Assembly (NCBI RefSeq): GCF_006494655.1
Contig: NZ_VHIM01000008.1
Span: 62,001-126,000, forward strand
Direction: 5' to 3'
Source of the DNA: Arthrobacter agilis
GTDB lineage: Bacteria > Actinomycetota > Actinomycetes > Actinomycetales > Micrococcaceae
Length of the DNA stretch: 64,000 nucleotides
How positions within the stretch are numbered: position 1 is the stretch's first letter; every line of letters begins with the position of its first letter. This document shows positions 22,958 to 32,843 of the stretch, one piece after another. The translations under genes and the position numbers were made by a program. The notes under the pieces were generated by a model. The model saw only the letters and a program-made list of their open reading frames with translations. It searched no databases and was not told the origin of the DNA.

Positions 22958-22992
22958 CAGAGCCCCCGCTTCTCCTGGAAGCGGGGGCTCTG
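22958..22992. terminator. Bidirectional terminator between secG and pgl
   Basis: CAGAGCCCCCGCTT (22958-22971) pairs with the complementary arm 22979-22992 around a seven-base loop. It separates the glycolytic operon (+) from the converging pentose phosphate operon (-). Confidence 0.85.
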
Positions 22993-23023
22993 TCGTACGG
23001 TGCCGAGCGGTATGACGGCCGGT

Positions 23024-23839
23024 TCAGGCCACGGGCTCGTCCTCGTGGTCGATCAGTCGACCGGGCAGTTGCTGGGCGGCGTCCTGGTCGATGAGCCAGA
23101 GGGTCTTCCGCCGTCCGCGCGCGCCGGCTGCCGGTACCTGGACGTGACCCGCCCCCGCGAGGGCCAGCCCGACGGCGCCGGCCTTGTCACTGCCGCTGAC
23201 GGACAACCAGACCTCCTGCGCCGTGTTGATCGCCTCGAGGGTCAGGGACACACGCTGCGGCGGCGGCTTCGGAGCATCGGCGACGCCCACCGTGGTGGCA
23301 TCGCGGGTCCGGATACCGGCCATCTCGGGGAAGAGCGAGGCGATGTGCGCATCCGGCCCCACGCCCAGCAGGAGGACGTCGAAGCGTGGAAGCCGGGCAT
23401 CGGGAAGAACCGTGTCCGGATCCGCCTCGGCTTCCGCCCGGGCCTGGGCCGCTAGCTGCTCCGCGTAGTCCACCGCTGCGGCGTTCTCGTCGGAGAACGC
23501 ATCGGTCGAGCCGAACTCGTGCACCTTCGTCCGATCCGCCCCGACCCGATCGAGCAGGGCGGCGCGTGCCTGGACGGCGTTGCGCTCCGGATCGTCCCCG
23601 GCGAGGAAGCGTTCGTCCCCCCACCAGACATGCACGTTGCTCCAGTCCACCGCGGTGTGCGCCGGGGATTCGGCGACCGCCTGCAGGGCTGCCGTCCCGA
23701 TGGACCCACCCGTCAGGACGACCGTGGCCGTGCCGCGATCGCTCTGCACGTCCACGAGCCGCGTGATCAGACGTGCCGCGACGGCTGCCGCGAGCGACGT
23801 CTGGGAAGGATGGATGCTGACTTTCGGTTCAGCGGTCAC
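23024..23839 (-). CDS. pgl: 6-phosphogluconolactonase
   Basis: This enzyme hydrolyses 6-phosphogluconolactone in the oxidative pentose phosphate pathway. The 271-residue product has the NagB/Pgl fold: LTGGSIGTAAL near residue 43, VHVWWGDERFL near residue 70, and LLLGVGPDAHIASLFPE near residue 155 with the catalytic region. The GTG at 23839 is chosen over a GTG at 23851 because GAGGAG lies 11 bases before the former and directly abuts the latter. It overlaps opcA by 11 bases and is the last gene of the tkt-tal-pgi-zwf-opcA-pgl operon. Confidence 0.94.
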   Translation of the reverse strand: MTAEPKVSIHPSQTSLAAAVAARLITRLVDVQSDRGTATVVLTGGSIGTAALQAVAESPAHTAVDWSNVHVWWGDERFLAGDDPERNAVQARAALLDRVGADRTKVHEFGSTDAFSDENAAAVDYAEQLAAQARAEAEADPDTVLPDARLPRFDVLLLGVGPDAHIASLFPEMAGIRTRDATTVGVADAPKPPPQRVSLTLEAINTAQEVWLSVSGSDKAGAVGLALAGAGHVQVPAAGARGRRKTLWLIDQDAAQQLPGRLIDHEDEPVA

Positions 23840-24773
23840 TCGTTCGCACACTCCTCAGGTTGGTCCGGGCAAGGCCCTCCGTGATGACTTCGCCGAAGAC
23901 CTCGTCCGGGTCCAGCCGCCGCAGTTCCTCCGCGAGGCAGTCGCGCAATCCGCGTCGGGGGAGCGAGATGCGCTGGACGGGCTGGTCCGGCTGGTAGAGC
24001 TCGGCGACGTCCTGGTCGGGGCGGTGCAGTTCGATGTCGCCACCGCTCCGTGTCAGGCGCACGCGTTTCAGGCCGGTTCCGGCCGGTCCCGCGACGTTGG
24101 TGACCGGGGCGTCGAGTGCCAGGGTCAGCCAGGCAGCGAGCAGCACCGTGCTCGGTGAATCGGACGCACCCTCGACCGTGACGGCGGTGACGGGCTGGTC
24201 GCCCTCCACCTGGTCCAGCACGGCTGCCAGCTGGATGCGCCAGTTCGTGAGCCGGGTCCAGGCCAGATCGGTGTCGCCGGCCGTGTAGGTGCGCCGGATG
24301 TTGAAGAGCGCCGCCGTGGGATCCTCCTCGTTGGCCGAGTCGGTGATGCGGCGGTGCGCGATCCCGCCGATCGACGTCTGGGCCGCGGCGTCCGGGACCC
24401 CGTGGGGCCACCACGCGACGATCGGGGCATCCGGCAGGAGGAGAGCGGACACGAGCGATTCACTCTCGTCCGCCAGCTCGCCGTACCCCCGCAGGACGAT
24501 CACCTCCGACGCGCCGGCGTCCCCGCCCACGCGGATCTGTCCGTCGAGCCGCGTGGACCCGTCGGCCGATCCCTCGGCCAAGACGATGATGCGGCAGGGG
24601 TGCTCCCGGCTCGCCTCGTTCGCCGCGTCGATGGCCTCCTCCTCGAACCCCGAGCGGGTGATCACGACGAGTGTCAGCACCCGGCCGAGAGCGACGACGC
24701 CGCCGCGCTCACGCATGGACATCAGTTCCTTGGACACCTTGGAGGTGGTGGTGTCGGGCAGGTCGACGATCAT
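23829..24773 (-). CDS. opcA: Glucose-6-phosphate dehydrogenase assembly protein OpcA
   Basis: OpcA activates glucose-6-phosphate dehydrogenase and is found in actinobacteria and cyanobacteria. The 314-residue protein contains the conserved early segment MIVDLPDTTTSKVSKEL and the mid-protein PIVAWWPHGVPDAAA typical of the family. The ATG overlaps the zwf stop by four bases (ATGA), indicating translational coupling with its partner enzyme. Confidence 0.95.
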   Translation of the reverse strand: MIVDLPDTTTSKVSKELMSMRERGGVVALGRVLTLVVITRSGFEEEAIDAANEASREHPCRIIVLAEGSADGSTRLDGQIRVGGDAGASEVIVLRGYGELADESESLVSALLLPDAPIVAWWPHGVPDAAAQTSIGGIAHRRITDSANEEDPTAALFNIRRTYTAGDTDLAWTRLTNWRIQLAAVLDQVEGDQPVTAVTVEGASDSPSTVLLAAWLTLALDAPVTNVAGPAGTGLKRVRLTRSGGDIELHRPDQDVAELYQPDQPVQRISLPRRGLRDCLAEELRRLDPDEVFGEVITEGLARTNLRSVRTSDR

Positions 24774-26314
24774 GGCCTTCTCCAGGTGCGTCCATCGGCT
24801 GCGAGCAGCGCGTCGGCGGATGACGGGCCCCAGCTGCCCGGGACGTAGGGCTCCGGCTGGCCCTCGAGGGTGGCCCAGTGCTCCTCGAACGGGTCGAGGA
24901 TCTTCCAGGACAGCTCCACCTCCTCCTGCCGCGGGAACAGGGGCGGCTCGCCGAGGAGCACGTCGAGGATGAGGCGCTCGTAGGCTTCGGGGCTGGACTC
25001 GGTGAAGGAATGGCCGTACCCGAAGTCCATGGTGACGTCGCGGACCTCGGTCTGCGTGCCAGGCACCTTCGACCCGAACCGGATCGTCACGCCTTCGTCC
25101 GGCTGCACACGGATCACGACGGCGTTCTGGCCGAAGTCCTCCTCGTTGTGGTCACGGAACAGCAGGTTCGGCGCGCGCTTGAAGACGACGGCGATCTCCG
25201 TGACCCTGCGGCCCAGGCGCTTGCCCGCCCGCAGATAGAAGGGGACGCCGGACCAGCGGCGCGTGTTGATGTCGAGGCGTAGCGCCGCGAAACTCTCGGT
25301 CGTCGAGTCGTCGGGGATGCCGTCCTCCTCGAGGAACCCGTTGACCCGCTCACCACCCTGCCAGCCGGCCTCGTACTGTCCGCGGGCGGAGCGACCGGAG
25401 AGATCGCTCGGCAGCGTGACAGCCGCGAGGACCTTCTCCTTCTCCGACCGGAGGTGGTCGGCGTCGAAGGAGATGGGCTCCTCCATGGCCGTGAGCGCCA
25501 GGAGCTGCAGCAGGTGGTTCTGGATGACGTCACGGGCCGCGCCCACGCCGTCGTAGTACCCTGCCCGACTGCCGATCCCGATGTCCTCCGCCATGGTGAT
25601 CTGCACGTGGTCCACGTAGTTGGCGTTCCACAGAGGCTCGAACAGCTGGTTGGCGAAGCGCAGGGCCAGGATGTTCTGGACCGTCTCCTTGCCGAGGTAG
25701 TGGTCGATGCGGAACACGGCGTCGGGTGGGAAGACCTCCTCCACGATGCTGTTGAGCTCGCGTGCCGAGGCGAGATCGTGGCCGAAGGGCTTCTCGATCA
25801 CGACGCGTCGCCACTGGCCGTCCTCGGGCTGCGCCAGGCCGTGCTCCGACAGCTTCTGGCACACCGCCTCGAACGCGTTCGGCGGGATGGAGAGATAGAA
25901 CGCGTGGTTGCCCCGAGTTCCCCGATTCGTGTCGAGTTCCTCGATGCACTCCTTCAGGTTCTTGAAGGCGTCGTCGTCGTCGAATTCACCCTGGACGAAG
26001 CGGATCCCGGCCGACAGCTGTTCCCACACGGTCTCGTTGAACGGCGTCCGCGCGTGCTGTGTCACCGAGTCGCGGACCTGCTCGACGAAGTCCTCGTTGC
26101 TCCAGTCCCGACGGCCGAAGCCGACCAGGCCGAAGCTCGGCGGGAGGAGCCCGCGGTTCGCGAGGTCGTAGATGGCGGGCATCAGCTTCTTGCGTGCCAG
26201 GTCCCCGGTGACCCCGAACAGGACCAGGGACGAGGGGCCGGCAATCCGGCTGAGCCGCCTGTCGCGGGTGTCGCGCAGGGGGTTGGCCCCCCGCGTCGCC
26301 GTTGTGTCAGCCAT
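24770..26314 (-). CDS. zwf: Glucose-6-phosphate 1-dehydrogenase
   Basis: Zwf oxidises glucose 6-phosphate to 6-phosphogluconolactone with NADP(+). The 514-residue product has the coenzyme-binding LFGVTGDLARKK near residue 33, the substrate motif RIDHYLGKE near residue 200, and the EKPFGHDLAS segment near residue 173. It starts two bases after the pgi stop and overlaps opcA, so it is expressed with both. Confidence 0.97.
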   Translation of the reverse strand: MADTTATRGANPLRDTRDRRLSRIAGPSSLVLFGVTGDLARKKLMPAIYDLANRGLLPPSFGLVGFGRRDWSNEDFVEQVRDSVTQHARTPFNETVWEQLSAGIRFVQGEFDDDDAFKNLKECIEELDTNRGTRGNHAFYLSIPPNAFEAVCQKLSEHGLAQPEDGQWRRVVIEKPFGHDLASARELNSIVEEVFPPDAVFRIDHYLGKETVQNILALRFANQLFEPLWNANYVDHVQITMAEDIGIGSRAGYYDGVGAARDVIQNHLLQLLALTAMEEPISFDADHLRSEKEKVLAAVTLPSDLSGRSARGQYEAGWQGGERVNGFLEEDGIPDDSTTESFAALRLDINTRRWSGVPFYLRAGKRLGRRVTEIAVVFKRAPNLLFRDHNEEDFGQNAVVIRVQPDEGVTIRFGSKVPGTQTEVRDVTMDFGYGHSFTESSPEAYERLILDVLLGEPPLFPRQEEVELSWKILDPFEEHWATLEGQPEPYVPGSWGPSSADALLAADGRTWRRP

Positions 26315-26316
26315 CC

Positions 26317-27963
26317 TCAGCCGTTCCCGCGCCGGGTGTCGCCGGCAGCGAGGGAGGCGACGACGTCCGTCAGTTGGGCGACGCCTGCGGCCCGATCGGC
26401 GAGGTGCAGGCGGAGTACCGGCCGACCGTGATCACCGAGGACCTGGGCGTCGCCGGCCGCCTGCGCAGCGATGAGTTCCCCGAAGGTGAAGGGGCGGTCC
26501 GGGATCGCGAGATCGGTACTGCTGGCGCCGGTGAGCTGCAGGTAGGCGCCGATGGGGGAGCCGCCCTTGTGGTACTGGCCGGTGGAGTGCAGGAACCGCG
26601 GTCCCCAGCCGAAGGTCACGGGCCTGCCCGTCGCTGCGGCGAGCGGCGCGCGGACGCCCTCGAGCGCCGCCTGTGCGTGGCGGTCCAGGTACGCCTGGAC
26701 GGACAGGTACCCGGTGGCCGGGATCGCGGCCAGCAGTGCTTCGAGGGCGTCGCGGACCGTCGTCGAGGAGCCGAGCAGGTCGTCGTCGCCCCGTACCTCG
26801 ATGGCGCCGTCCGTGAAAGCGGCGGGGGTGGGCTCGGGCTGGGCGTCGAGCATGCCGCGGGCGGCCTTCTTCGCGGCCTCGACATCGGGCTGGTCGAACG
26901 GGTTGATGCCCAGCAGCCGGCCGGCCACGGTCACCGCGTACTCCCAGACGAACATCTGGCTGCCGAGACTCCCGCTGACGGTTACCCGCGTCCCCGTGGT
27001 CGACTCCTCGCTCGGTGCCTCGTCGAACGGGGCGAGGATCACCGGGAGCACGTCGTCGGCCACGTCGGCCAGCTCGGGGGCATCGGTCGACGCGACGACG
27101 GGGAGGAGGCCCGTTCCGAGTTTGCCGGTGGACTCCGCGATGAGCTGTTCCGCCCAGTCTGCGAATCCCGGAAGCCCGGATCCCGCGTCGGCGAACACGA
27201 TCTTGTCGCGCAGCGGTGCGGTCCCGCCGAGGACCGCCCCCAGCTGCAGCCCCACGTTGCCGGAGTCGTCGTCGCCCAGGAACTCGGCGCTGTCCTCGGC
27301 GTCGTTCAGGAGCGTCTCGATGTCCGCGCCGGCGAGCCCGGACGGAACGAGGCCGAAGGCGGTCAGGGCGGAGTAGCGCCCACCCACGCCCGGGTCCGCG
27401 GTGAAGATCCTGCGGTATCCGGCAGCCCTCGAGGCCTCTTCCAGGGGTGAGCCCGGATCGGTCACGATGACGATGCGGGACGCCGCGTCGATCCCCGCGT
27501 CCGTGAAGGCCTGTTCGAAGACGCGGCGCTGGGAATCGGTCTCCACCGTGGAGCCGGACTTCGACGAGACCACGATGGCCGTGCGCTGCAGGTCCGCCTC
27601 GAGAGCGGACCTCACCTGCTGCGGGTCGGTGGCGTCGAGGACGACCAGCTCCACGCCGGCCTCCCGCGTGATGACCTCGGGCGCGAGCGACGAGCCGCCC
27701 ATGCCGCACAAGACGATGCGGTCGACGCCCTCGGCGTTCAGGTCCGCGCGCAGGCCGGCGATCTCCGGCAGGAGGGCGCGGGAGGCCTCGAAGAGGTCGA
27801 GCCAGCCGAGCCTGATCGAGGCCTCGGCTTCGGCGTCCGCACCCCACAGGGTGGCGTCCTTCGCCATGAGCCGCGAGGCGAACCGATCGGCGACGAGTAC
27901 GGGTACTGCGGAGTCGACTGCGGCGAGTGCCGCACCGGACGCGGTCAGAGCGAAGGAGCCCAT
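26317..27963 (-). CDS. pgi: Glucose-6-phosphate isomerase
   Basis: This enzyme interconverts glucose 6-phosphate and fructose 6-phosphate. The 548-residue product has the SIS-fold marks of the actinobacterial Pgi branch: LCGMGGSSLAPEV near residue 98 and VSSKSGSTVETD near residue 135. It is distant from the E. coli type and at first sight resembles bifunctional transaldolase/isomerase C-terminal halves. It lies between tal (four bases upstream) and zwf (two bases downstream) within the pentose phosphate operon, which couples its synthesis to the oxidative branch. Confidence 0.92.
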   Translation of the reverse strand: MGSFALTASGAALAAVDSAVPVLVADRFASRLMAKDATLWGADAEAEASIRLGWLDLFEASRALLPEIAGLRADLNAEGVDRIVLCGMGGSSLAPEVITREAGVELVVLDATDPQQVRSALEADLQRTAIVVSSKSGSTVETDSQRRVFEQAFTDAGIDAASRIVIVTDPGSPLEEASRAAGYRRIFTADPGVGGRYSALTAFGLVPSGLAGADIETLLNDAEDSAEFLGDDDSGNVGLQLGAVLGGTAPLRDKIVFADAGSGLPGFADWAEQLIAESTGKLGTGLLPVVASTDAPELADVADDVLPVILAPFDEAPSEESTTGTRVTVSGSLGSQMFVWEYAVTVAGRLLGINPFDQPDVEAAKKAARGMLDAQPEPTPAAFTDGAIEVRGDDDLLGSSTTVRDALEALLAAIPATGYLSVQAYLDRHAQAALEGVRAPLAAATGRPVTFGWGPRFLHSTGQYHKGGSPIGAYLQLTGASSTDLAIPDRPFTFGELIAAQAAGDAQVLGDHGRPVLRLHLADRAAGVAQLTDVVASLAAGDTRRGNG

Positions 27964-27967
27964 GGGA

Positions 27968-29080
27968 TCAGCCCTTCGCTGCGTCGAGGGCGGTCTGGAC
28001 GGTCTCGAGGAGCTCCGACCAGCTGGCCACGAACTTGTCGAGGCCCTCCGTCTCCAGCTTGTCGACGACCTCCTGGTAGGACACCCCGACGGCGTCCAGC
28101 TTGTCGAGGACCTCGTTGGACTCGTCGTAGGCGCCGGTGATGGTGTCGCCCTCGACCACGCCGTGGTCGGCCATGGCGTCGAGCGTCTTCTCCGGCATCG
28201 TGTTCACGACATTCCCCGCCACGAGGCCTACCACGTAGAGCGTGTCCGGCAGGTTCGGATCCTTGACGCCCGTCGAGGCCCAGAGGGGACGCTGGGCATG
28301 GGCCCCGGCCGCCTCGAGGACCTGCCACCGCTCCGAGGAGAACTGCTCCTGGAAGACCTGGTAGGCGAGGCGTGCGTTGGCGAGACCCGCCTTGCCCTTG
28401 AGCGCGGTCGCCTCCTGGGTGCCGATGGCGTCGAGCCGCGCGTCGATCTCCGCGTCGACGCGCGAGACGAAGAAGGACGCCACCGACTGGATCTTGGCGA
28501 GGTCGTGCCCGTTCTCCTTCGCCTGCTCCAGCCCGATCATGAAGGCGTTGATCACTGCACGGTAGCGCTCGAGCGAGAAGATCAGGGTGACGTTGACGCT
28601 GATTCCGGCAGCGAGGGTCTCGGAGATGGCCTCCAGGCCCTCGACCGTCGCGGGGATCTTGATGAGCACGTTGGTCCGCTGCACCTTGGCGTGCAGGCGC
28701 TTGGCCTCCGCGATGGTGCCCGCCGTGTCGCGGGACAGGCGGGGGTCCACCTCGATGGACACCCGGCCGTCGGCTCCGCCGGTGCGCTTGGCCTCCTCGG
28801 CGAAGAGGTCGCAGGCCTGGGCGACGTCGTGGGTCGTGATGTCGAAGACCGCCTGGTCGACGTCGGCGCCGGACTCGGCGAGGGCACCGACCTGCGTCGC
28901 GTACGAGTCGCCGTTCTTCAGGGCGGCGGCGAAGATGCTCGGGTTCGTGGTCACGCCGACGACGTTCAAGTCCTCGATGAGGTGCTTGAAGCCTCCCGAG
29001 TTGAGGAGTTCCCGCGAGAGGTCGTCGAGCCAGATGGAGACGCCGGCGGCCGAGAGATCGGCGGTGGGTGTTGTAGTCAT
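27968..29080 (-). CDS. tal: Transaldolase
   Basis: This enzyme transfers dihydroxyacetone units between sugar phosphates. The 370-residue product is the long actinobacterial type (TalB-like barrel): [10 protein letters not shown] near residue 17, [10 protein letters not shown] near residue 41, and the Schiff-base Lys141 in NVLIKIPAT. The ATG at 29080 has a clear AAGGAG site. It follows tkt after 67 bases. Confidence 0.96.
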   Translation of the reverse strand: MTTTPTADLSAAGVSIWLDDLSRELLNSGGFKHLIEDLNVVGVTTNPSIFAAALKNGDSYATQVGALAESGADVDQAVFDITTHDVAQACDLFAEEAKRTGGADGRVSIEVDPRLSRDTAGTIAEAKRLHAKVQRTNVLIKIPATVEGLEAISETLAAGISVNVTLIFSLERYRAVINAFMIGLEQAKENGHDLAKIQSVASFFVSRVDAEIDARLDAIGTQEATALKGKAGLANARLAYQVFQEQFSSERWQVLEAAGAHAQRPLWASTGVKDPNLPDTLYVVGLVAGNVVNTMPEKTLDAMADHGVVEGDTITGAYDESNEVLDKLDAVGVSYQEVVDKLETEGLDKFVASWSELLETVQTALDAAKG

Positions 29081-29147
29081 GATGTGCTCCTTGTCCGCTG
29101 CTGCGGATGAGTGCTGGTGGGTGCTGGTGTGGGGGCGGGAGTGCAGG

Positions 29148-31334
29148 CTACTGCTGGTCGCCGGTCTCGGTAGCCTGGTGGCCGGACGCCATGGCAGCGG
29201 TGCCGTTGGGCGCCAGCGGATCGGCTGCGGCGGCCTCGAGGGAGTCCTTCGCGGCCGCGACGACGGCGTCGGTCGTGATGCCGAACTCGCGGTAGAGCGT
29301 CTTGTAGTCGGCGGAGGCCCCGAAGTGCTCGAGGGAGACGCTTCGTCCGGCGTCCCCGATCAGGCCGTGCCAGCTCTGCGAGACACCTGCTTCGACGGAG
29401 ACCCGGGCACGCACGGTGCGCGGCAGCACACTGTCACGGTAGGAGGCGTCCTGGGCGTTGAACCATTCGAGGCACGGCATCGAGACGACGCGCGCCGAGA
29501 TACCTTCCGACTCGAGCTGCTCGCGAGCCTCGACGGCGAGCTGGACCTCGGAGCCCGTGCCGATCAGGATCACGTCGGGAGTGCCGCTCTTCGCTTCGGC
29601 GAGGACGTACCCGCCCTTGGCCACGCCCTCGGCCGAGCCGAACGTCTCGCCCGAGGCCGCGCCGTCGCCCCGCTGGTAGGTCGGGATGTTCTGGCGCGTC
29701 AGGACGATGCCGGCCGGGTTGGCGGTGTTCTCGAGGATGGTGCGCCATGCGATGGCGACCTCGTTCGCGTCACCGGGGCGCACGACGTCGAGTCCGGGGA
29801 TGGTGCGCAGCGAGGAGAGCTGCTCCACGGGCTGGTGGGTGGGGCCGTCCTCGCCGAGGCCGATGGAATCGTGCGTCCACACGTAGATCGCGGGAACGCC
29901 CATGAGCGCTCCGAGCCGGACGGCCGGCCGCTGGTAGTCGCTGAAGATGAGGAAGGTCCCCGAGAAGGCACGCGTGCTGCTGTGCATCACGATGCCGTTG
30001 ACGATCGCCGCCGCGGCGTGCTCGCGGATCCCGAAGTGGAGGACACGACCGTACGGGTTGCCCGACCAGGCGTCCGTCTGGCGGCTCTCCGGGATGAAGG
30101 AGGGTGATCCCTCGATGGTGGTGTTGTTGGACTCGGCGAGGTCCGCGCTGCCGCCCCAGAGTTCGGGGAGGACGGGACCGATCGCCGTGAGGACCTTGCC
30201 GGACGCCGCGCGGGTCGAGACGTCCTTGCCCGCCTCGAAGCTCGGCAGGCTCGATTCCCAGCCCTCGGGGAGGGTACGGGCCTGGATGCGCTCTAGCAGG
30301 GCCGCCTCGTCCGCGTGCCCGGACTTCCAGGCGTCGAAGCCCTTCTGCCACTCGGCGTGGGCGTCGGAACCGCGCTGCACGACACCGCGGGCGTGGTCGA
30401 GCACCTCGGGGTCGACGTCGAAGTGCTTCTCGGGGTCGAAGCCCAGGGCTTCCTTGACCGCCGCGACCTCGTCCTTGCCGAGTGCCGAGCCGTGGATCTT
30501 GCCCGTGTTCTGCTTGGTGGGAGCCGGGTAGCCGATGATGGTGCGGAGCGCGACGATCGAGGGCCTGGAGGTCTCGTTCTTGGCGTCGACCAGGGCGGAA
30601 TAGAGCTCGGCGACGTCCTCCACGTACTCGCCGGTCTTCGTCCAGTCGACGCGCTGGACGTGCCAGCCGTACGCCTCGTAGCGCTTGAGGACATCCTCGG
30701 AGAACGCGATGTCGGTGTCGTCCTCGATGGAGATGTGGTTCTGGTCGTAGATGACCACGAGGTTGCCGAGTTCCTGGTGGCCCGCGAGCGAGGACGCTTC
30801 CGCGGTCACGCCCTCCTGGAGGTCGCCGTCGGAGGCGATCACCCAGATGGTGTGGTCGAACGGACTGGTGCCTGCGGGGGCGTCGGCGTCGAACATGCCG
30901 CGCTGGCGCCGCTGGCCGTAGGCGAAGCCGACGGACGTCGCGAGACCCTGGCCGAGGGGTCCGGTGGTGATCTCCACGCCCTTGGTGTGGCGGTACTCGG
31001 GGTGCCCCGGCGTGAGCGATCCCCACGTCCGCAGCGCCTTCAGATCGTCGAGTTCCAGCCCGTAGCCCGACAGGTAGAGCTGGATGTACAGGGTGAGCGA
31101 CGTGTGGCCGGGGGAGAGGACGAAGCGGTCGCGGCCGGTCCACTCAGGGTCGGAGGGGTCGTGCCGCATCAGCTTCTGGAAGAGGAGATACGCCGCGGGC
31201 GCCAGGCTCATCGCGGTACCGGGGTGGCCGTTGCCCACCTTCTCCACCGCGTCGGCCGCGAGGACACGGACGGTGTCCACGGCCTTCTGGTCGAGCTCTG
31301 TCCAGGTCAGTTCCTGCTCTTGCGTCTGTGGCAC
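29148..31334 (-). CDS. tkt: Transketolase
   Basis: This thiamine diphosphate enzyme transfers two-carbon units in the non-oxidative pentose phosphate pathway. The 728-residue product shows [13 protein letters not shown] near residue 31, the TPP-binding ASDGDLQEG near residue 165, [19 protein letters not shown] near residue 485, and a non-conserved Ala-rich C-terminal tail of about 25 residues. The GTG at 31334 fits family length; an ATG at 31367 in the same frame is possible. It is the first gene of the minus-strand pentose phosphate operon. Confidence 0.95.
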   Translation of the reverse strand: MPQTQEQELTWTELDQKAVDTVRVLAADAVEKVGNGHPGTAMSLAPAAYLLFQKLMRHDPSDPEWTGRDRFVLSPGHTSLTLYIQLYLSGYGLELDDLKALRTWGSLTPGHPEYRHTKGVEITTGPLGQGLATSVGFAYGQRRQRGMFDADAPAGTSPFDHTIWVIASDGDLQEGVTAEASSLAGHQELGNLVVIYDQNHISIEDDTDIAFSEDVLKRYEAYGWHVQRVDWTKTGEYVEDVAELYSALVDAKNETSRPSIVALRTIIGYPAPTKQNTGKIHGSALGKDEVAAVKEALGFDPEKHFDVDPEVLDHARGVVQRGSDAHAEWQKGFDAWKSGHADEAALLERIQARTLPEGWESSLPSFEAGKDVSTRAASGKVLTAIGPVLPELWGGSADLAESNNTTIEGSPSFIPESRQTDAWSGNPYGRVLHFGIREHAAAAIVNGIVMHSSTRAFSGTFLIFSDYQRPAVRLGALMGVPAIYVWTHDSIGLGEDGPTHQPVEQLSSLRTIPGLDVVRPGDANEVAIAWRTILENTANPAGIVLTRQNIPTYQRGDGAASGETFGSAEGVAKGGYVLAEAKSGTPDVILIGTGSEVQLAVEAREQLESEGISARVVSMPCLEWFNAQDASYRDSVLPRTVRARVSVEAGVSQSWHGLIGDAGRSVSLEHFGASADYKTLYREFGITTDAVVAAAKDSLEAAAADPLAPNGTAAMASGHQATETGDQQ

Positions 31335-31818
31335 GTTTCCGGGCCCCTCTCTGTCCGGAACGGCCATCCAGCTGATGACGGGGCGTACCTGTTGGCATGC
31401 CGTCGGCCTGGCCGTTCGCCGTTGAATACTGCACATAAGGCTCCGCTCGACGACGGCACGTGCACCGGATCCTTTGGTCCGGATTCCGGGCATGCATCTT
31501 CAGCGGGCTTTCGAAACCACACTATCCCTTTCCCGCAGGCTCGACGCGAGGGAGACGAAGAATGTCGTCCGTCACGTTTTCCGGTTGCGGCCGGGTAGCC
31601 GCGGATGCGTTGCGCGGTCGACGCCGCGCGCCGCCCCACGCGCGCAGCCACCGCGGGCAGGCTGCACACCGCCGCCCGCGGGGAACACGACGTCGTCCAC
31701 GGGTCCGTGGAGCGCCCGGCGTCCGGCGAGACGTCGATATCCGCCCCAATTTCTACAGAGCGTAAAAGGGTATGATGAAGATTGTCTTTTACTCCGGAAG
31801 AAACGAAAGTGTTGCCTT
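31335..31818. other. 484-base divergent regulatory region tkt/ctaB
   Basis: This is the longest non-coding stretch in the window. It must hold the tkt (-) and ctaB (+) promoters. It is more AT-rich near both genes, with a TATGAT hexamer at 31771-31776 and short A/T-rich tracts near 31430 and 31520. Open frames across it show no homology or typical codon pattern. A direct CCGGAT/TCCGGATTCCGG motif near 31466-31490 is the only internal repeat I can see. Confidence 0.6.
31771..31776 (+). promoter_or_regulatory. -10 hexamer for ctaB
   Basis: TATGAT is a near-consensus -10 in an AT-richer patch 43 bases before the ctaB GTG. The -35 is not clear. Confidence 0.45.
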
Positions 31819-32763
31819 GTGAAGACCCAGCAGGCTCCTGCTCCGGCACGTTCCCCGCAGGCCCGTCCGGGTCTCGGCCGCAAAGCCAGGGCGTATCTCG
31901 CCCTGACCAAGCCGCGTGTGATCGAGCTTCTCCTGGTGACCACGCTGCCCACCATGATCTTCGCCCAGGGCGGGTTCCCCTCGCTGGGACTGATCCTCGC
32001 GACCATGATCGGCGGAGCGCTGGCGGCCGGAAGTGCCGGTGCCTTCAACTGCTACATCGACCGGGACATCGACAAACTGATGCACAGGACGGAGAACCGG
32101 CCGCTGGTCACGGGTGAGGTCTCCCCCCGTGAGGCGCTGGTGTTCTCCTGGATCCTCGGCATCGTCGCGATCGCCGTCCTCTGGTTCGGGGCCAATCCGC
32201 TCGCGGGTCTGCTCGGTGTCGCCGCGATCTTCCTGTATGTCGTCGTCTACACCCTCGTGCTCAAGCGCCGGACGTCGCAGAACATCGTCTGGGGCGGCGC
32301 CGCGGGGTGCATGCCCGTCCTCATCGCCTGGGCCGCCGTCACCGGATCGGTCGACTGGCCCGCGGTCGTCCTGTTCCTCATCATCTTCCTTTGGACCCCG
32401 CCGCACTACTGGCCGCTGTCGATGAAGTACAGCGATGACTACAACGCCGCCCGTGTCCCGATGCTGGGGGCCATCGCCGGTGCACGGGTCGTCTCGGTCC
32501 AGGTGGTCCTCTACGCCTGGGCGATGGTGGCCTGTTCGCTGCTGCTCGTCCCGGCCGGAGCCGGCTGGGTCTACTCCGTCGCGGCTCTCCTGGGCGGGGC
32601 GTGGTTCATCCGCGAATCGCACCGCCTCTACGCGCTGGCGCAGCGCGGCGAGCTGAGCAACAGGGCCGCGATGAAGGTCTTCCACGGTTCCATCAGCTAC
32701 CTCACGGTGCTGTTCCTCGCCCTGGCCGTCGATCCGTTCGTCGGAAGTGCCGTCCTTTCCTGA
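31819..32763 (+). CDS. ctaB: Protoheme IX farnesyltransferase (heme O synthase)
   Basis: CtaB attaches a farnesyl group to heme B, making heme O for cytochrome oxidase. The 314-residue UbiA-type membrane protein has eight or nine hydrophobic segments, the first Asp-rich motif NCYIDRDID at residues 77-85, and the second region [13 protein letters not shown] near residue 208. The GTG at 31819 gives the family N-terminus before KPRVIELLL. It is transcribed away from tkt. ctaA lies 1.1 kb downstream on the other strand. Confidence 0.95.
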   Translation: MKTQQAPAPARSPQARPGLGRKARAYLALTKPRVIELLLVTTLPTMIFAQGGFPSLGLILATMIGGALAAGSAGAFNCYIDRDIDKLMHRTENRPLVTGEVSPREALVFSWILGIVAIAVLWFGANPLAGLLGVAAIFLYVVVYTLVLKRRTSQNIVWGGAAGCMPVLIAWAAVTGSVDWPAVVLFLIIFLWTPPHYWPLSMKYSDDYNAARVPMLGAIAGARVVSVQVVLYAWAMVACSLLLVPAGAGWVYSVAALLGGAWFIRESHRLYALAQRGELSNRAAMKVFHGSISYLTVLFLALAVDPFVGSAVLS

Positions 32764-32830
32764 CACCGCCCCACCCAGCCGGCGGGTCCGTCGGTCGCGG
32801 CGGTAGCGGGCGCACACAGGGGCGAGCCCC

Positions 32831-32836
32831 TAGGCT
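32831..32836 (+). promoter_or_regulatory. -10 hexamer of leaderless promoter (DapA-like gene)
   Basis: TAGGCT, then seven bases, then the ATG at 32844. Confidence 0.6.
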
Positions 32837-32843
32837 GGCAGGC

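Noticed and set aside
22936-23023. Possible small gene between secG and pgl
   Set aside because: The space is only a terminator hairpin between converging operons.
31307-31849. 180-codon minus-strand frame in the tkt/ctaB intergenic region
   Set aside because: No homology or plausible ribosome-binding site; it overlaps the starts of both neighbouring genes, and the region is better explained as promoters.
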